From: Campylobacter sp.
Lineage (GTDB): Bacteria; Campylobacterota; Campylobacteria; Campylobacterales; Campylobacteraceae
Direction of reading: 5' to 3'
Length of the DNA stretch: 8,212 nucleotides
Assembly (NCBI GenBank): GCA_021203945.1
Contig: JAJQAF010000170.1
Span: 1 to 8,212, forward strand
Shown: positions 1-5,935 of the stretch, piece by piece
Position numbering within the stretch: the stretch's first letter is position 1
Layout: every line of letters begins with the position of its first letter
Position numbers and translations under genes: made by a program
Notes under the pieces: generated by a model
What the model was told of the DNA's origin: nothing
The model's database searches: none
What the model saw: only the letters and a program-made list of their open reading frames with translations

Positions 1-83
1 TTCCATACGATATAACAAATATAAATTTAGACGATATAGACGCGATTTGCGCGTGGATACTTCAAAACGCAAAGGCCGTATGA
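1..83 (+). CDS. mobB: Probable MobB C-terminus (partial)
   Basis: The frame starting at base 3 is open from the window edge and ends at the TGA at 81-83. It encodes about 26 residues ending in ...[14 protein letters not shown]. The acidic stretch followed by an amphipathic helix fits the C-terminus of MobB, the GTP-binding accessory protein of molybdopterin-guanine dinucleotide synthesis, but the fragment is too short to prove it. The assignment rests mainly on my recollection that mobB directly precedes fbp in C. jejuni. The stop overlaps the ATGATG at the start of fbp, so the two genes are likely translationally coupled. The gene's 5' part lies outside the window. Confidence 0.55.
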   Translation, partial: PYDITNINLDDIDAICAWILQNAKAV

Positions 84-946
84 TGCAAAATTTAAACGAA
101 ATTTTTGAAACCGTAAAAACAATAGCCAAAGAGATAAGCCAAATGATAAAATACGCCGATCTGGGCTATACGACACATGAAAACGCCACAGGCGATACTC
201 AGCTTAAGCTCGACGTTCAAAGCGACGAAATAATAACGGCGAAATTTCAAGCTCTTGATTGCGTAAAAGCCCTTGTCAGCGAGGAAAAAGACGAGATATT
301 GATGCTTAATGAAAACGCAAAATACATAATCGCTTACGATCCTTTGGACGGCTCCAGCCTAGTTGATGTAAATTTTGCCGTAGGCTCGATATTTGCGATA
401 TATGAAAACGAGCTAAAACCGCAAAATTTAATCGCCGCGGCTTATAGCATTTACGGTCCTCGTTTGGAGTTGGTTATTAACGACAAAAAAGGCTCTTTAC
501 CTAAATTTTATCGTCTTGACAGAGAGCAAAATTTTAAGCTCGTTAAAGAGCTTAAACTGGCTCAAAAAGGCAAACTAAACGCTACGGGCGCAACGCAAAA
601 GGGTTGGAGCCAAACGCATAGAAATTTTATACGCGAGCTATTTGACGAGGGTTATCGTTTAAGATATTCCGGCGCCATGGTAAGCGATCTGCACCAAATT
701 TTACTAAAAGGCGGCGGACTTTTTAGCTATCCCGCCACAAGCGATCATCCAAACGGCAAGCTAAGGGCGCTGTTTGAGGTATTGCCTTTTGCATTTATCT
801 ATGAAAATGCGGGCGGCGCGACTAGCGACGGTAAAAATGAAACGTTATTCGACATTGACATAGTAAAAACGCACCAAAGCACGCCGTGCTTTTTCGGATC
901 TAAATACGAGATCGAGCTACTGCATAAATTCTACGGACAAGACTAA
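83..946 (+). CDS. fbp: Fructose-1,6-bisphosphatase, class I (short form)
   Basis: Hydrolyses fructose 1,6-bisphosphate to fructose 6-phosphate and phosphate in the cytoplasm, the committed step of gluconeogenesis; campylobacters generally depend on this direction because most cannot catabolise glucose. Class I motifs are visible, numbered from the ATG at 80: the SEE acidic motif near residues 67-69, the metal-binding YDPLDGSS at 86-93, [11 protein letters not shown] at 195-205 (sugar-phosphate binding), GGGLFSYPA at 211-219, and [14 protein letters not shown] at 226-239, where E233 matches the family's metal-ligand glutamate. The protein is about 287 residues, shorter than the usual roughly 330. 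There are two adjacent ATGs at 80 and 83; AAAGG at 71-75 is better spaced (7 bases) from 83, so I chose that one. A TTG-initiated 5' extension to base 47 is open but overlaps mobB and is unlikely. It is the second gene of the operon, and its stop overlaps the next start (TAATG). Confidence 0.95.
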   Translation: MQNLNEIFETVKTIAKEISQMIKYADLGYTTHENATGDTQLKLDVQSDEIITAKFQALDCVKALVSEEKDEILMLNENAKYIIAYDPLDGSSLVDVNFAVGSIFAIYENELKPQNLIAAAYSIYGPRLELVINDKKGSLPKFYRLDREQNFKLVKELKLAQKGKLNATGATQKGWSQTHRNFIRELFDEGYRLRYSGAMVSDLHQILLKGGGLFSYPATSDHPNGKLRALFEVLPFAFIYENAGGATSDGKNETLFDIDIVKTHQSTPCFFGSKYEIELLHKFYGQD

Positions 947-1149
947 TGCAGGCACAAAATGAACAAAAAGATACGTTTGAACTGGCTCTTGAGGAAAAGG
1001 TTGAAGCTTTACTGCAATGCCAAAAACAAAACGAGCTAAAAAGCTGCTCGGACTGCGAAAAATTTTTTGATTGTCTAACACGCAAAGAGTATGTTGACGC
1101 CTGCTACAACTCTATGTCCAAGGGTAGCTCCGGCGGATTTGATTTTTAA
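946..1149 (+). CDS. Conserved small four-cysteine protein of unknown function
   Basis: Encodes 67 residues. The first half is acidic and helical (FELALEEKVEALLQCQ). The second half has an ordered cysteine pattern C34-x2-C37-x5-C43-x9-C53, plus a fifth cysteine at 25, and ends in SMSKGSSGGFDF. The four spaced cysteines could bind zinc or an iron-sulfur cluster; this is inference. No signal peptide or membrane segment is present, so it is likely cytoplasmic. I believe a similar small protein sits at this place, between fbp and metG, in C. jejuni (Cj0839c), but I do not know a function. The ATG shares its A with the fbp stop (TAATG) and there is no strong Shine-Dalgarno sequence, so translation probably depends on re-initiation after fbp. 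The opposite-strand frame here is a shadow. Confidence 0.85.
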   Translation: MQAQNEQKDTFELALEEKVEALLQCQKQNELKSCSDCEKFFDCLTRKEYVDACYNSMSKGSSGGFDF

Positions 1150-1155
1150 AATTTT

Positions 1156-1164
1156 AAAGGAAAG
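1156..1164 (+). promoter_or_regulatory. Ribosome binding site of metG
   Basis: AAAGGAAAG lies just upstream of the ATG at 1167. It is the best Shine-Dalgarno sequence on the plus strand of this window and fixes the metG start. The 17-base gap after the preceding gene leaves little room for a separate promoter, so metG is probably co-transcribed. Confidence 0.7.
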
Positions 1165-1166
1165 AT

Positions 1167-3077
1167 ATGAAAGAAAAAATTTATATTACGACGCCTATTT
1201 ATTACGTAAATGACGTTCCGCACATCGGACACGCATATACGACTATCATAGCGGATACTTTTGCCAGATTTAAGCGTTTGCAAGGGCACGATACGTATTT
1301 TATGACGGGCACCGACGAACACGGGCAAAAAATAGAACAAGCCGCACGCGGACGCGGCAAAACCCCGAAAGAATACGCCGACGAGATAAGCTCTAAATTT
1401 AGGTCGCTTTGGGATGAATTCGAAATAAGCTACGATCATTTTATCCGAACGACGGACGAAGAGCACAAACTAACCGCGCAAAACGTATTTGCGAAATTGC
1501 AAGCAAACGGCGATATTTACAAGGGGGAATACGAGGGATTTTATTGCGTAAGCTGCGAGACGTTTTTTACGCAAACCCAACTTTTAGACGATAATTGCTG
1601 TCCTGATTGCGGCAAAAAAACAAACATAGTCAAAGAAGAAAGCTATTTTTTTAGGCTTTCAAAATATCAAGACGCCTTGCTGAAATGGTATGAACAAGAC
1701 GAACTTTGCGTAATACCCAAAGGTAAGAAAAACGAGGTTATAAGCTTTGTAAAAAGCGGACTGAAGGATCTTTCCATTACGCGCACGAGCTTTGACTGGG
1801 GAATAAAACTGCCCGCAAGCGCGAACGATCCGAAACACGTAATGTATGTTTGGCTTGACGCGCTGGTAAATTACATAACGACGCTCGGCTACTCTAGGGA
1901 CGAGAAGTTGATGGATTATTGGCAAAACGCTACGCATATAGTCGGTAAGGATATTTTGCGCTTTCACGCTATTTATTGGCCGGCGTTTTTGATGGGTCTT
2001 GGTTTAAAACTTCCAAAACACATTGCAGCTCACGGCTGGTGGACGAGAAACGGCGAAAAGATGAGCAAAAGCAAGGGAAACGTCATAAATCCAAAAGAGG
2101 TCGCCGATGCTTACGGACTTGAAAATTTCAGATATTTTATGCTTAGAGAAGTGCCGTTCGGACAAGACGGCGATTTTAGTCAAAAAGCACTGATAGAGCG
2201 TATAAACTCGGAGCTTGGCAACGGGCTTGGAAATCTATTAAATCGTATAATCGGTATGAGCGGAAAATATAGCGACTTTAAAATAGACGCTGCAAATACG
2301 ATTAAATTTTACGGTGACGAACTGATTTTGGCAAAGGAGCATTTGGACGCCGCGATGGAAAATTTAGAAATTTTATCTACAAACCGCTATTTAGAGGAGG
2401 TTTGGAAGGTCGTAACGATAGCAAACGGTGTGATAGCAAAATACGAGCCGTGGGTGATGATAAAGCAAGGTAAAACGGATGAAGCAAATGCATTAGTGGC
2501 GCTTTGTGCGAATTTGCTTGCTAAAATTTCTATTTTATTAACGCCCGCAATGCCGAAAACATGTGCAAAAATAGCCGACGCACTTGGATTTGATATAAAC
2601 GAGCGAAGCTACGACGAGCTAATCGTGCGAAACGACGTGAGAAATTTCATCTCAAAGCCGACGGAGCCGCTATTTCCACGAATAGAGCAAGAGCTCATGC
2701 CTAGCGCTACGCCGACGGACATTTTAAAACAAGAGCCGAGTAAAGACGACAATATCGTAACAATCGACGATTTTGCAAAGATCGTAATCAAAGTAGGCGA
2801 AGTGCTTGAGTGCGAAAAAGTCGAAGAAAGCGATAAATTGCTTAAATTTAAGATAGATTTAGGCGAAGAAAAACCGCGTCAAATTTTATCCGGTATCGCT
2901 AAATTTTACGATCCCGGCTCGCTTATCGGAAAGCAAGTATGCGTTTTGTCGAATTTAAAAGATAGAACCATGATGAAAAAATACGTCTCTCAAGGCATGA
3001 TACTAACCGCGGAAGACGGCTCGCTAACGCTTTTAGGGGCGCATAAAAAAGTAAAAAACGGCGCGATAGTCGGATAA
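1167..3077 (+). CDS. metG: Methionyl-tRNA synthetase
   Basis: Charges tRNA-Met with methionine using ATP; essential and cytoplasmic. It is a class I synthetase with the HIGH motif at residues 19-22 (PHIGHAYTT), a connective domain with a single zinc knuckle (C127-x2-C130 and C145-x2-C148), the catalytic KMSKS at 298-302 and a helical anticodon-binding domain at about 340-500. A C-terminal OB-fold tRNA-binding domain of the Trbp111 type follows at about 530-636 (DDFAKIVIKVGEV... to ...KKVKNGAIVG). At 636 residues it is full length for the bacterial form that carries this appended dimerising domain. The start at 1167 has an AAAGGAAAG site 5' of it, and the N-terminus KIYITTPIYYVND is typical. 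It lies in the operon after fbp and the small cysteine protein, with only 6 bases before the next gene. Nothing is broken or missing. Confidence 0.98.
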   Translation: MKEKIYITTPIYYVNDVPHIGHAYTTIIADTFARFKRLQGHDTYFMTGTDEHGQKIEQAARGRGKTPKEYADEISSKFRSLWDEFEISYDHFIRTTDEEHKLTAQNVFAKLQANGDIYKGEYEGFYCVSCETFFTQTQLLDDNCCPDCGKKTNIVKEESYFFRLSKYQDALLKWYEQDELCVIPKGKKNEVISFVKSGLKDLSITRTSFDWGIKLPASANDPKHVMYVWLDALVNYITTLGYSRDEKLMDYWQNATHIVGKDILRFHAIYWPAFLMGLGLKLPKHIAAHGWWTRNGEKMSKSKGNVINPKEVADAYGLENFRYFMLREVPFGQDGDFSQKALIERINSELGNGLGNLLNRIIGMSGKYSDFKIDAANTIKFYGDELILAKEHLDAAMENLEILSTNRYLEEVWKVVTIANGVIAKYEPWVMIKQGKTDEANALVALCANLLAKISILLTPAMPKTCAKIADALGFDINERSYDELIVRNDVRNFISKPTEPLFPRIEQELMPSATPTDILKQEPSKDDNIVTIDDFAKIVIKVGEVLECEKVEESDKLLKFKIDLGEEKPRQILSGIAKFYDPGSLIGKQVCVLSNLKDRTMMKKYVSQGMILTAEDGSLTLLGAHKKVKNGAIVG

Positions 3078-3083
3078 AAATAA

Positions 3084-4070
3084 ATGACGATCGAAAATCT
3101 GGCGCGACTTACTAACGGTCAAATTTTAAATAAGCCGAGCGTATCAAGCATTTTAGATTTTGCGTTCGAAGTGAAAAATGTCAAACGCGGTTATGCCTTT
3201 TTTGCGCTTAATACCGATGATAACGATATAGAGTTATCGATAAAATACGGCGCCTACGCTATAGTAAGCGAGGATGAAATTTCGCCTAAAGATAGTGAAA
3301 TAGCCTATATAAAAGTAGGTAGCGTGCAAACGGCGATGATGCGATTAATGCGATTTGAAGCGACACATAAAAATTTAAAATTTTGCGCCGTAAATGCCGC
3401 TCAAATGTCGATCTTAGAGCGAATAAGCCTTGGTAAAAACGCCGTGCTTATGCCAAAAAACATAACCGAGCTGTTTTATAAGATAATGCGAGCAAAAAAC
3501 GGCGACATTTTTTTCGGCGACGATACGCGCGTGCTTCAACGCATATCGCCTCTTTACGACGCGGTTTGGACGGATACGAAAGCACAAGCGATAAATCCGA
3601 GCTCCATTTTTTTTACGACTGTGATTTGCGATGAGGTGTATTATCAAAATTTAAATATTCCACGCGTTTTTATGGGAATGCTTTGCGGGCTACTTCACTA
3701 TTTTAAGCAGAATGACATTAATTTTAAAATCAACGACACCAAAAATTTCGGACACTTTGAGCCGATATTTATAGATAAAAATTTTAAACCTATAAATTTT
3801 GGAGCTAGTTTTCGCGCCCTTATCGTAGAAAACGACGAAGAGCTTTTTTTGATAGAAAGCGCTTTTTTACAAAAGAATTTTAACCCCGAAGACGCCTTGA
3901 TTTGCCTGCCTAGAAATAGTGATATAAAAGTGCAAAACGCACTGTATTTTGACGAATTAGACGAGATAAAAAGCTTAAAAGGCTTTAGATACGCTTTGAT
4001 TTTTTGCGATAAAAACGAACTTTTAAATACGTTAAATCAAAACAGAGAACAAAAGGGGCTTTTTGATTAG
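3084..4070 (+). CDS. MurF-like protein lacking the ATP-binding loop; function unknown
   Basis: Encodes 328 residues, no signal peptide. Residues 1-105 line up by eye with the N-terminal UDP-substrate domain of MurF/MurE ligases: TIENLARLTNGQIL resembles MurF's 'TLSQLTDILNGEL', VKRGYAFFAL resembles 'LTPGCLFVALKG', and IKYGAYAIVSE resembles 'AKAGGAGALLVS'. Where MurF then has its GSSGKT P-loop, this protein reads FCAVNAAQMSILERI, with no glycine-rich loop and no GKT/S. It therefore cannot be an ordinary Mur ligase and may be a binding or regulatory relative; that is inference. The rest (about 120-328) includes NLNIPRVFMGMLCGLLHYF and HFEPIFIDKNFKPINFGASFRALIVEN, which I do not recognise. I recall an uncharacterised protein in this position downstream of metG in C. 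jejuni (Cj0837c). It starts 6 bases after metG without a clear Shine-Dalgarno sequence, so it is probably coupled to metG. It is the last gene of the operon. Confidence 0.85.
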   Translation: MTIENLARLTNGQILNKPSVSSILDFAFEVKNVKRGYAFFALNTDDNDIELSIKYGAYAIVSEDEISPKDSEIAYIKVGSVQTAMMRLMRFEATHKNLKFCAVNAAQMSILERISLGKNAVLMPKNITELFYKIMRAKNGDIFFGDDTRVLQRISPLYDAVWTDTKAQAINPSSIFFTTVICDEVYYQNLNIPRVFMGMLCGLLHYFKQNDINFKINDTKNFGHFEPIFIDKNFKPINFGASFRALIVENDEELFLIESAFLQKNFNPEDALICLPRNSDIKVQNALYFDELDEIKSLKGFRYALIFCDKNELLNTLNQNREQKGLFD

Positions 4071-4073
4071 ATA

Positions 4074-4103
4074 AAATTTTAGGCGGAAATCCGCCCAAAA
4101 TTT
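4074..4103. terminator. Two-way hairpin terminator between convergent genes
   Basis: GGCGG (4082-4086) pairs with CCGCC (4091-4095) around an AAAT loop. Beyond one A/C mismatch the stem continues as AAATTTT pairing with AAAATTT (4074-4080 with 4097-4103). The hairpin is flanked by A/T tracts on both sides, so it can end the plus-strand metG operon and the minus-strand hcp gene. It overlaps the hcp stop codon (4102-4104). Confidence 0.8.
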
Positions 4104-5433
4104 ACTCACCCAAAAAATACTTCATATCCGCTTGCGCGTCACCGCTTATCAAACGAACTCCAAAATTTTCAACTAAGAAATTTACTATCTCGTCGTTGAA
4201 AAATTTAGGAAGCGTAGGTCCGACGTTGATATTTTTGATACCGAGGCTAAAAAGCGCAAGTAGGATAATAACCGCCTTTTGTTCCATCCACATTAGCACT
4301 ATAGAAACGGGCAGATCATTTACGGCTATACCGGTAGCTTCGCTTAGGGCAAGGGCGATTTTGACCGCACCGTTGCTATCGTTACATTGACCGAGGTCGA
4401 TATATCTCGGAAGCTGCGTGCCCGGAACGTTACCGAAATCAATATCGTTAAATCTAAATTTGCCGCAGCTTGAAGTAAGTATCACGCAATCTTTCGGTAA
4501 GCTTGCCGCTAATTCGCGATAGTATTCGCGTCCTTTGCCCGGAGCGTCGCAACCGGCGATAACGAAGAAGCGGCGAATTTTACCCGACGTAATCGCCTCT
4601 AAAATTTGCGGCGCAAGCGATAAAATCGTTTTATAATGACCCCCAGTTACTAGCGTATCGCTACTTTCAAATCCGCTCACGTCGCCGCATTTTAGCGCGC
4701 ATTCGATAATAGGCGTAAAGTCGTCGTTCTCGATATGCGTAACACCGTTAGTTCCGGCTATGGAGTAGCCGAATAGGCGATCAGCGTATGTGCAGTTTGA
4801 GCGAAGCGGCACTATGCAATTTGTGGTCATCAAAATAGCACCTTTAAATTCGTTAAAGAGCTTAGTCTGATCAAACCACGCCTTGCCGACGTTTCCTTTT
4901 AAATGAGGGTATTTGCGAAGTTCGGGATAGCCGTGAGCAGGCAACATTTCGCTGTGCGTATAAATATTTATACCTTTGCCTTCGGTCGCTTTTAAGAGCA
5001 GCTCAAGCGCGTATAGGTTATGCCCGCTAACCAAAATCGCCTTGCCCTCCACCTTATTTTGACTAACCTTTACCGGCGTAGGAATTCCGAATTTTGCGGT
5101 ATGCGCTTCACTTAAAATATTCATCATTTCAACGCCCGCTCCGCCGACGGCGATAAGCTGTTTAATATGTTCCTCGAAATTAAAATTCGAGTTTGTAAGC
5201 GTAAAATAAAGCGTATCCGCCATAACACGATCCACTACGCTCGTATCCGCACCAAGCTCGTCGGCGTGATGACGATATGCGCTAAGACCTTTTAAACCAA
5301 ATACCATCGTATCTTGCAAAAGCGCCAAAGTATCGGTCTTTCCACAGGTTCCCATACTTTGACCCTTGGCACCGCAGCCCTCAGGCGCACTCATTTCACA
5401 TTGATGACAAAACATTGATGTCTCTTTACTCAT
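4102..5433 (-). CDS. hcp: Hybrid cluster protein (Hcp), short form
   Basis: Cytoplasmic iron-sulfur protein of the prismane/hydroxylamine reductase family; in other bacteria its role is given as nitric oxide reduction, protein S-nitrosylation or hydroxylamine reduction. The N-terminus has the four cysteines of the cubane cluster, C9-x2-C12-x7-C20-x9-C30. All eight hybrid-cluster ligands known from the Desulfovibrio protein can be assigned: H138 (SGHNL), E162 (HSEMLP), C206 (TTNCIV), C295 (AGCDAPG, the persulfide cysteine), C323 (SSCGKFRF), C350 (LGQCND), E384 and K386 (WMEQKA). At 443 residues it is about 106 residues shorter than class I/II proteins. The loss lies between the N-terminal cluster and H138, so a helix bundle is missing, as in the short class III type. 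The start ATG has AAGGAGT 5 bases upstream. No hcr reductase gene is adjacent, so the electron donor is unknown. A CRP/FNR-type operator and a -10 box lie upstream. Confidence 0.96.
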   Translation of the reverse strand: MSKETSMFCHQCEMSAPEGCGAKGQSMGTCGKTDTLALLQDTMVFGLKGLSAYRHHADELGADTSVVDRVMADTLYFTLTNSNFNFEEHIKQLIAVGGAGVEMMNILSEAHTAKFGIPTPVKVSQNKVEGKAILVSGHNLYALELLLKATEGKGINIYTHSEMLPAHGYPELRKYPHLKGNVGKAWFDQTKLFNEFKGAILMTTNCIVPLRSNCTYADRLFGYSIAGTNGVTHIENDDFTPIIECALKCGDVSGFESSDTLVTGGHYKTILSLAPQILEAITSGKIRRFFVIAGCDAPGKGREYYRELAASLPKDCVILTSSCGKFRFNDIDFGNVPGTQLPRYIDLGQCNDSNGAVKIALALSEATGIAVNDLPVSIVLMWMEQKAVIILLALFSLGIKNINVGPTLPKFFNDEIVNFLVENFGVRLISGDAQADMKYFLGE

Positions 5434-5438
5434 AATTT

Positions 5439-5445
5439 ACTCCTT
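5439..5445 (-). promoter_or_regulatory. Ribosome binding site of hcp
   Basis: Reads AAGGAGT on the minus strand, 5 bases before the ATG at 5433-5431. It is a near-perfect Shine-Dalgarno sequence and settles the hcp start. Confidence 0.8.
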
Positions 5446-5468
5446 AAAATTTTAAAAATTTTAAGCCT

Positions 5469-5476
5469 ATTTTATA
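5469..5476 (-). promoter_or_regulatory. -10 box of the hcp promoter
   Basis: The minus strand reads TATAAAAT here. Transcription would begin near 5462, giving a leader of about 29 bases that carries the AAGGAGT site. No good -35 box is seen; the CRP/FNR-type dyad lies in its place, as expected for an activator-dependent promoter. Confidence 0.6.
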
Positions 5477-5496
5477 AGATTTTTTTATATTTTGGG

Positions 5497-5510
5497 TTGA
5501 TTTACGTCAA
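5497..5510. promoter_or_regulatory. CRP/FNR-type operator upstream of hcp
   Basis: TTGAT-TTAC-GTCAA is a near-perfect dyad of the FNR consensus TTGAT-N4-ATCAA, with one half-site base changed. Its centre (5503.5) is about 41.5 bases from the transcription start predicted by the -10 box at 5469-5476, the classic class II activation distance. The regulator could be an FNR homologue or a nitrosative-stress member of the same family, such as NssR; the sequence alone cannot tell which. Confidence 0.65.
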
Positions 5511-5554
5511 TAAGCTTTAAATACGGATATTAATTTTTACATTTAAGATTTATG

Positions 5555-5571
5555 ATTTTGCTTATCAAAAT
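5555..5571 (-). terminator. Weak hairpin after the queC fragment
   Basis: ATTTTG and CAAAAT form a six-pair stem around a five-base loop, just past the stop of the queC fragment in an A/T-rich stretch. It could be an old terminator of that gene end. The stem is short and A/T-rich, so this is a tentative call. Confidence 0.25.
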
Positions 5572-5591
5572 AATATATAAATTTTAGCCTA

Positions 5592-5704
5592 ATTTATAAT
5601 CCTATTTTATCTTTTACTCCCGCTTTTTCAAACCCTCTTAGCCTTAAACGACAGCTATCGCAAAGTTCGCAGGCTAGCTCCTCATTTTCATAACAGCTCC
5701 AAGC
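5592..5704. repeat. Direct repeat, left copy (queC 3' end)
   Basis: Matches 8101-8212 in the same orientation. Bases 5622-5703 match 8130-8211 with 2 differences in 82. The outer 30 bases are more diverged, with a one-base length difference, but share ATTTATAATC at the far end. The right copy runs off the window, so the repeat may be longer. The two copies bracket the autotransporter gene. Confidence 0.9.
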
Positions 5705-5773
5705 CAGCTCAACCGGAGAGCCTAGCTCAAGAGATTTTGCGACGATGTCCGCTTTGCTTAAATTTACTATCCG
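5594..5773 (-). pseudogene. queC: 3' fragment of queC
   Basis: Read on the minus strand, this frame encodes about 59 residues: [18 protein letters not shown], then [34 protein letters not shown], ending in VKDKIGL. It is the C-terminal part of QueC (7-cyano-7-deazaguanine synthase of queuosine synthesis), including the WSCY...C-x2-C-x2-C zinc site. The frame runs into a TAG at 5774-5776, has no ATG, GTG or TTG codon, and lacks the N-terminal ATP-pyrophosphatase domain, so it cannot be a working gene. A nearly identical DNA copy is found at the right edge (8101-8212), where the real gene appears to end. Compared with that copy, the fragment has Glu instead of Gly in the zinc motif (CELC for CGLC) and Ala for Thr before WSCY, which fits relaxed selection. 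Confidence 0.9.
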
Positions 5774-5935
5774 CTAACGTTTCATCGTGCGTTGATTACA
5801 AATATATGCCGTATAAAGCGTAAAAAAATCAATCTAAATAGAATTTTATGTAATTTGCCAAACGTTTATATCACGTTTTAAGCACCCGCAATACCGCAGA
5901 TTAAAGGAGTTACGATATTGCGGATTAATGAGAAA
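5774..5935. other. Noncoding gap between the queC fragment and the autotransporter
   Basis: Together with the queC fragment and the hcp leader, this belongs to a 502-base stretch (5434-5935) without an intact gene. I find no open frame of note, no tRNA-like fold and no insertion-sequence ends. QueC-like coding stops at 5773, so the edge of the duplicated segment probably lies near there. The only structure is a pair of stem-loops, listed separately. Confidence 0.5.
5860..5923 (-). terminator. Two stem-loops downstream of the autotransporter
   Basis: Just past the autotransporter stop, CCGCAATA (5886-5893) pairs with TATTGCGG (5916-5923) across a 22-base spacer. AAACGT (5860-5865) pairs with ACGTTT (5873-5878) across 7 bases. 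Neither is followed by a clean U-run on the minus strand, so they may stabilise the mRNA 3' end or act as an inefficient terminator. Confidence 0.4.

Noticed and set aside
1146..1466. Minus-strand open frame of about 106 codons opposite metG
   Set aside because: It lies wholly over the strongly recognised metG coding region (HIGH motif), has no ribosome site and shows no family resemblance; it is a shadow.
4196..4390. Plus-strand open frame opposite hcp
   Set aside because: It lies inside a gene whose cluster ligands are all conserved, so it is a shadow.
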